Source of the DNA: Spirogloea muscicola
Lineage: Eukaryota > Streptophyta > Zygnematophyceae > Spirogloeales > Spirogloeaceae
Reading direction: 5' to 3'
Assembly: GCA_009602725.1 (NCBI GenBank)
Contig: WELB01000061.1
Location: 499,077-512,059, forward strand
Length of the DNA: 12,983 nt
Every line of letters begins with the position of its first letter. The first letter of the stretch is position 1. Of this stretch, positions 8,621 to 12,983 are shown piece after piece. The notes below the pieces were generated by a model that saw only the letters and a program-made list of their open reading frames with translations, was not told the origin of the DNA and ran no database searches. The position numbers and the translations under genes were made by a program.

Positions 8621-10033
8621 GCCGCCTCCTTCGGGCGCTTCTGACGATCTCCCGCCTCGCCGGCGCTGGCGCCCGCCTTCGCCGCTGCCGTGGCGCTGCC
8701 GCGGCGGCAGCAGGCCGGCGCGGCCCTCGTGCGCGCCGCCGCCGGATCCGGCGCCATGGTGCCCGACATGGGCAAGCGCAATACCCTGAACCTGCTCCTC
8801 CTTGGCGCCGTCGGCCTGCCCACCATTGCGCTCGCCGGCCCATATGCCTACTTCTTCGTGCCCCCAGGGTAAGGGCCCGACCTCCATCATATCAAGAATC
8901 AAAATAAAGAATACACAACAGCCTTGCAATATTGGCCTGCCGTACTCCTGAATACGCGGATCTTGGGTGCAAACCCACCATATCTAGCCAGTGGTCGCGG
9001 TTGCGAGGTGGGTGCCCACGAAGGACTTGGCCGTAGAAGCCGGCTTCTGAGCCCTGACGTCGCGGGCTATCTTGCTGCGCAACCAAGTCTGAGTCAGCTT
9101 CTGGTAGTGGCAGGAGACACTCTGTGATTTGGCAGCTGAACCCTCCTCGATCTGTGATGCTGCAGGTCCGGCGGTGGCAGCGGCGGTATCACCGCCAAGG
9201 ACGCACTGGGCAACGACGTCACAGCCAGTGGCTGGATCAAGTCGCACCCGGCTGGGGACCGCACCTTGGCGCAGGGGCTCAAGGTCTGCCCCTCGCATAA
9301 CATCGCCAGTCCTTAGTCCGACCCTTACACTGTTGTGCCACCTGCCTGCCGCCTTCTCGTGGTCAGGTGTTCGCGCCCCCCATACCGGCACACACAGTAG
9401 CTGACCTCTGCATGAGCTCGCGCTCGCAGGGCGACCCGACATACCTTGTTGTTGAGAACGGTGGCACAATTGCCAACTACGGCATCAACGCGGTGTGCAC
9501 GCATCTGGGGTGCGTTGTGCCATGGAACCAGGCTGAGAACAAGTTCATCTGCCCCTGCCACGGCTCCCAGTACAACAACCAGGGCAAAGTTGTCCGAGGG
9601 CCTGCCCCACTGGTGAGCCGCTCACTTCCAGAATATGGCCTCCTTGCTCTTATTGATCTGAGGCTTGCAGGGGCCGGGCATGTGCTTTTGCGCACGTCGT
9701 ATTGTTGCCAAGGGGGCATCGCTCTAGACGATCCTGCCTGTGTCACCAATTATGCTGCTGTGGTTGTGTGGTATTGCTGCTGCTGTGGTGGTGAGGGTAG
9801 GCTTCAAAGATGTAAAGGTCTGATGCCATGACCGCTGGGGCTGGTTTGGTTTGTCACAGCAGTGGCGCTGCTGCTCTGCTTGTAACATGGCTGACCACTT
9901 GTTGCCAGCTTGTGCCTCGCGCTCCCTGCAGTCCCTAGCCCTGGCGCATGCGGATGTTGTTGATGACAAGGTGGTCTTCTCCACCTGGACGGAGACTGAC
10001 TTCCGCACTGACCAGAAGCCGTGGTGGTCGTAG
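8518..10033 (+). CDS. PETC: Cytochrome b6f Rieske iron-sulfur protein, nuclear PETC
   Basis: Rieske [2Fe-2S] subunit of the thylakoid cytochrome b6f complex, passing electrons from plastoquinol to cytochrome f. Exons: 8518-8577, 8711-8868, 9166-9283, 9430-9612, 9932-10033 (TAG), giving 206 residues, about the size of green-algal PetC. An Ala-rich transit peptide of about 35-40 residues precedes VPDMGKR and a single hydrophobic anchor ([20 protein letters not shown]). A Gly/Ser hinge (GGSGGGSGG) follows FVPP. The cluster motifs are CTHLGC (Cys135, His137, Cys140) and CPCHGS (Cys153, Cys155, His156): four cluster ligands plus the disulfide pair. [16 protein letters not shown] and a PWWS end are also present. 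The first exon is inferred. The exon 2 frame has a TGA at 8642 and no ATG before 8756, so an upstream exon is needed. ATG 8518 with donor CCG|GTAGGG and the acceptor at 8710 (or 8713) fits in phase. Confidence 0.95.
8578..8710 (+). other. Proposed first PETC intron, inside the transit peptide
   Basis: The donor is CCG|GTAGGG, a CTGAC branch-like sequence lies at 8641-8645, and the acceptor is GCGGCAG ending at 8710, with a second CAG three bases on. Both junctions are phase 0. This links [20 protein letters not shown] to [19 protein letters not shown], a composition typical of an algal plastid transit peptide. It is supported only by frame and context. Confidence 0.5.
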
Positions 10034-10564
10034 AGGGATGTCATTTCCGCCTCCCAGATTGTACGCTGGCATGCAGTGCTGCAGGCTTCCACCTTATTGG
10101 TTGGCAGTGCCCCAGTCAACGAGTGCTGGCGTGTGCTTACTCAATCTACATTATGCAGCTCTGAGTTAGTCATCCAGCAGAAGCTGGGGCTGCTGTTGGG
10201 CTGCACTTAGGGCCCCTTGCCAGGCATAGCCACCAACACATTCCTTTCGGGCGGGATGAGCAGAGCGCGAGAAGAGCTACTGCTGGATAAGCCAACTTGG
10301 TGCAATGTAGTGACAATAGGGCTTCTGGTTGATGTTGTTGCTGAGCTTGCGCATGAAGGGTAGAGTCAACGGCCTTTCTCAGTTGAGATGTGGGGCAGAT
10401 GTTTGGCATCAAAAGCAAATGTCTGACAAGCATTGACAACAGTGAATAGTGCAATTGCTGAGTGGCGCGGCAGCCTGTGATTGGGGCTTGCAGCTCGGAC
10501 GTTGGCTTTTGAAACATGCATGGGCAGCCAAGCGGCTTTGCCGCTCGCATTGCCACGCTTCCTT
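10034..10564. other. Convergent intergenic spacer between PETC and TGD4
   Basis: This 531-bp stretch must hold both 3' UTRs, since PETC ends on the plus strand at 10033 and TGD4 ends on the minus strand at 10565. The open frames inside are short and unlike any family I know. I saw no obvious terminator, repeat or RNA gene. Confidence 0.65.
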
Positions 10565-12579
10565 TCACTTTTCAAGTAGTCGCACCTCTGCCATGCCCTC
10601 GCGGCGGGTTGGCGAGTACCAGACAACGAGCTTAGCGGCACCCAGTGTCTCAAGGGAGCAGTCCAGGCCGTACGTCACCTCCTGTGCGCGAAGCCAGCCC
10701 TTGGAGTCGAGTGCATGCCGCGTGTCCAACCGTGCACGTATTGGCCCCATCACCTGCCACCACGCAGCGCTGATCTCAAGTTTGAGTCATTCAAATGTGA
10801 CCGCCTGGTCCAGCTCGGAGTGGTGACCACAGGGTGGGCATAAGTGCAGGCACCTGCTGCTGCACTGAGAGGGCCAGCGTTGGGCAGCCTTTTTGCGGGT
10901 CGGTGGCTGCATTGCTGGCGGTGTAGTGGCGGCCAATGGGTGAGGATGCTGCGGCGGCTGCAAAAGCAGACGCTGCGCCAAGATCGAGCCGCAGGCTGGC
11001 CGATGTATGGTCCAGGAACTGCCGCTTGAACAATCCGAGCTGCGCGGTCACGCCGAGCGACGAGAAGAGGTCGGCAGCCACCGGCTTGTGGGAGCCGTCG
11101 CCGCCGCCACGATCGCCATCACCAAGCCGCTGGTGGGAACTGAATTCCTTTCGCAGCGTGGAGAGGTCGGCGGTGATCAGGCCGCCTGATCACCGCCGAT
11201 CAGACGTAGTTAGATACTGTTGTTACAGATTCAGGGAACTTGTCAAATAATTATACATAGCTTGTACCCTCTAGCGGGTGTGCGGCTCATACCAAGTATG
11301 CCGGCGAGTGTGAGGCGCGGGCGCGCAGCGAGGAGGTTGTATGGCCGGCCCTCGCGCTTGGAGCGATCGCGCCACAGGAAGACCTCGCGCTCCATGGAAA
11401 GCGCCGCCTGTGCGCGCATGCCTGGCAGCGCCCCCCACGGCACAGCTACTGCGGCCTCCTGCGAGCTCTCCGTGGCCTGCCACACCACCACCGGTGACAA
11501 CAGGAGACGCATGCCCATTGAGGTTTCAGGTTTGCAGTTGCCATGCTCCAGGCGGGCAGTCTCTACGGGCAGGGAGCGGCGGCAGACAGCGTCGTGGGTC
11601 CATGCATGACCTGGGGCACGCCAGAGCTGCGGAGAACGCCGAGGCGGTAACGGAAGCCGAGGGGCGCGCCCATGGAGGCCAGGTCGAGGGCGACGACGCG
11701 CGGCACGTCCCAGTACCGCGCCTCTCGGTCGACGCACCGCTCGTGCCACGCCGCCTCCACCGTCATGTCGTGCTTCTTGAGCTGCGCGCAGTGTGTGAGC
11801 CCCGTTGCTCAATCCACAGGTCCTTTATCTTTCTGAGGGTTAAGATTACTGCACTGCAAAATTATTGCCAGTAAGCCATATTTGAAGGACGGCGGGGCCT
11901 CTCACCTTGTGCTTAATGGTGAGGCGGCCGCGGAAGGGGTGGTGGCCACCGGCGTCGCCGCTCTCGTCTTTGGCGAGGCGCGGGAAGAGGCCGGCGAGGC
12001 GACACACCTCGGCGTGGGCGCTCAGGGACAGCGCAGGCCCGAGCAGCAGGCGGCCGCGTGCCGAGAAGGCGTAGAGCGATGGGTCGGCCAGGCGGTGCAG
12101 CCGCCCAGGCAGGCTGTCCAGGTCCTGCGCCGCCGCCCGCTCGGGGGGCAGCCCGCGCTTGCCGGGCGACCACAGGCGCTGCAGCCGGAAGCGGCCCGTG
12201 CCCGTCGCCCACCTGGCCCAGGTGGCCCAGGTAGCCCAGGTGGGTTTAGGGTTGAGGATTTACGGTTTGATTTCGGATTTTGTTTAGGGTTTGAGGGATT
12301 TATGTAGGGTTTGAGGGATTTTGGGGGTTTTGGGTTGGAGATTGATCTCAAATGAGCCGTCATTTGACAACACGGCATTGCAGTCTGGCTTGAAATGGTG
12401 TGTCAGTTTAGGCCTAACCCTAAACCCCTAAATACATAAACCCTAAACCCTAACCCAGCGAGGATCAGTGCGGGCCTTGCATGCGTACCAGACGGAGCTG
12501 CCGAAGCTGGCGAGGACACGGTCGAGCACCCAGCCGCCGCCATCGTCGCTGTCGACCGCGTACGACGGCGTGCACGGCA
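10565..12579 (-). CDS. TGD4: TGD4-like plastid outer-envelope lipid-transfer protein (5' partial, six exons)
   Basis: Homologue of Arabidopsis TRIGALACTOSYLDIACYLGLYCEROL 4, a beta-barrel-like phosphatidic-acid-binding protein of the outer envelope that helps move ER lipids into the plastid with the TGD1-2-3 ABC transporter. Minus-strand exons: 12579-12489, 12212-11906, 11781-11611, 11476-11293, 11185-10854, 10753-10565 (TGA); all phases agree. They give about 423 residues against 479 in Arabidopsis. Shared stretches in order: GGGWVLDRVL; GTGRFRLQRLW; DPSLYAFSARGRLLL; TVEAAW plus YWDVPRVVALDLAS; FLWRDRSKREGRPYNLL plus LTLAGILGG; AADLFSSLGVTAQLG; ALSVQQQVMGPIRARLD; and a C-terminal AAKLVVWYSPTRREGMAEVR. 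The N-terminal region, expected to carry a WDLD-type segment, was not found in 12580-12983 and is probably off the right edge. Neighbouring PETC converges on it. Identity rests on motif order recalled from one family member, so TGD4-like is the safe name. Confidence 0.82.
11167..11199. repeat. Perfect 15-bp hairpin at a TGD4 3' splice site
   Basis: The arm TCGGCGGTGATCAGG at 11167-11181 is followed by a 3-base loop and its exact reverse complement at 11185-11199. On the TGD4 strand the intron ends GATCAG|GCGGCC, so the AG at 11187-11186 is the end of the first arm, next to the loop. The 15 pairs are perfect; the next pair out does not match. Confidence 0.9.
12209..12244. repeat. 9-bp tandem repeat with palindrome at a TGD4 3' splice site
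   Basis: About three units of CCCAGGTGG/CCCAGGTAG run from 12217 to 12244. CCACCTGG at 12209-12216 is the exact reverse complement of CCAGGTGG at 12218-12225, with one base between. The acceptor AG of the telomere-bearing TGD4 intron (12214-12213) lies in one arm. The tandem sits directly beside the telomere-like block. Confidence 0.75.
12244..12340 (+). repeat. Degenerate interstitial telomeric repeats, TTTAGGG arm
   Basis: TTTAGGG occurs exactly at 12245-12251 and 12283-12289, with many near copies between and after (TTTGAGGG, GTAGGG, TTTTGGGGG, TTTTGGG). A unit of about 20 bp, TAGGGTTTGAGGGATTT, is present twice in tandem at about 12285-12321. This is the plant/green-algal telomere motif, read 5' to 3' on the plus strand. 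Confidence 0.85.
12407..12456 (-). repeat. Interstitial telomeric repeats, CCCTAAA arm
   Basis: The C-rich telomere strand appears as CCCTAAA at 12418-12424 and 12440-12446, with further CCCTAA and CCCCTAAA copies. It is less degenerate than the opposite arm. It starts with TTTAGG directly abutting CCTAACCC at 12412/12413, a small point-symmetric junction. Confidence 0.88.
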
Positions 12580-12983
12580 CTGCGGCGCAGAGAAAGGGAG
12601 CCCCGCGGCGGCGACGGGTAGAGCGATAGCAATCAGGCAATGAGGATTGGCAGCTGCGGCAGCCGCCGCTAATTTTGTCGTCGCAGTCAGCGGCTGGCCA
12701 GCAGACAATAGCAATATCCGGCGTCCAGCAGTCGCGGCATTGGCTGCATTGGAGCTCTTGCAAGAGAGGATGAAGAGGGGTGGTGGGGGGGTGGGGGAGA
12801 GGAGAGGGAGGGCTCACACGAACTCGGGAAAAAGAAGGAGAGATGGCCAGACAGGGTGGGTGAGAGACGGCGTACAGGATGAAGAGGAAGCAGACACAGG
12901 ACAAGGGAGACTACAAGTAGAGTTGGGGGAAGAAGAGAGGTGGGAGAGACGGGAAGGGAAGGGAGGGAAAAGGGGGAGGGGGG
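12580..12983. other. TGD4 5' side: intron/leader with a purine-rich (GA/GGGGA) tract
   Basis: The acceptor of the first visible TGD4 exon sits at 12581-12580, preceded on the minus strand by CTTTCTCTGCGC. From about 12765 to the edge the plus strand is rich in GA, GGGGA and AGGAGAG, so the TGD4 sense strand is pyrimidine-rich. The minus-strand open frame across 12443-12904 has no family motif before the known exon. I see no exon here. Confidence 0.55.

Larger units (their letters stand above)
12213..12488 (-). other. TGD4 intron carrying inverted telomere-like repeats
   Basis: A 276-bp intron with donor TCTG|GTACGC and acceptor GGCCAG|GTGG. The join makes SSVW-WATGTGRFRLQRLW, which matches SNNWLVSLLGQFDVQRFV in Arabidopsis TGD4. 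A rival reading (donor TGG|GTTAGG, acceptor CTGCAG|CGC) also keeps frame but loses that match. Either way the repeat block is intronic. Confidence 0.7.

Noticed and set aside
8392-8907. Single continuous plus-strand frame of 171 codons with an Ala-rich start
   Set aside because: It lacks an ATG before 8518 and, after about 8711, reads PETC exon 2 in the wrong frame. Only its 8518-8577 part is kept, as the likely first PETC exon.
8185-8929. Minus-strand Gly-rich and Arg-rich open frames of 137-213 codons
   Set aside because: They arise from the CCG repeat read on the other strand, overlap each other in different frames and run antisense to PETC exons.
296-10033. Operon-like cluster of three plus-strand genes
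   Set aside because: Spacers of about 1.3-1.4 kb and separate intron-rich genes point to independent nuclear transcription units. The shared cofactor/plastid theme is not evidence of co-regulation.
10170-10568. Minus-strand 132-codon frame just past the TGD4 stop
   Set aside because: It has no family motif and lies in the expected 3' UTR region of TGD4. It only touches the stop region in another frame.
12244-12456. A true chromosome end
   Set aside because: The telomere-like repeats are short, degenerate, face each other and are flanked on both sides by TGD4 exons, so they are interstitial.
12443-12904. Minus-strand 153-codon frame as an unspliced TGD4 N-terminus
   Set aside because: Only the last part (12579-12489) matches TGD4. 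The rest is Cys/Pro/Ser-rich with no expected N-terminal motif, and a clear acceptor sits at 12581-12580.

Overview
The window looks like nuclear DNA of a photosynthetic green alga, probably a Chlorella-type trebouxiophyte. It is GC-rich, the genes are split by short introns of about 100-340 bp, and three of the four protein genes serve the plastid or vitamin metabolism. It carries a cytochrome b6f Rieske protein, a plant/algal NNRE-PNPO fusion enzyme and a plastid lipid-transfer protein. The telomere-like motif is the plant/algal TTTAGGG type. All gene models come from reading exons by eye, joining them at GT/GC-AG sites in matching phase, and comparing them with remembered family sequences. 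No search was run.

Layout. (1) 1-1921, plus strand: a (TC)44 microsatellite, then the last four exons of a MOT1-type molybdate transporter whose first exon or exons lie off the left edge. (2) 1922-3329: non-coding, with one copy of a diverged repeat. (3) 3330-7172, plus strand: a complete 12-exon gene for a 551-residue plastid-targeted protein that fuses NAD(P)HX epimerase to pyridoxine/pyridoxamine 5'-phosphate oxidase. (4) 7173-8517: non-coding, with the second repeat copy and a (CCG)n leader. (5) 8518-10033, plus strand: PETC, five exons, about 206 residues. (6) 10034-10564: short convergent spacer. (7) 10565-12579, minus strand: a TGD4-like gene, six exons, N-terminal exon or exons missing. 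(8) 12580-12983: purine-rich, which is pyrimidine-rich in the TGD4 sense.

The genes are separate nuclear transcription units, not an operon. MOT1 brings in molybdate, the fusion enzyme maintains B6 and repairs NAD(P)HX, PETC carries electrons in the thylakoid, and TGD4 takes part in lipid import into the plastid. I see no new multi-gene system here. The unusual signals are structural: inverted telomere-like arrays inside a TGD4 intron, two TGD4 splice acceptors buried in perfect palindromes, a GC-AG intron in MOT1, a stop-free 3n intron in the fusion gene, and a diverged repeat pair upstream of two genes. The window may be a whole contig that stops at low-complexity DNA on both sides.
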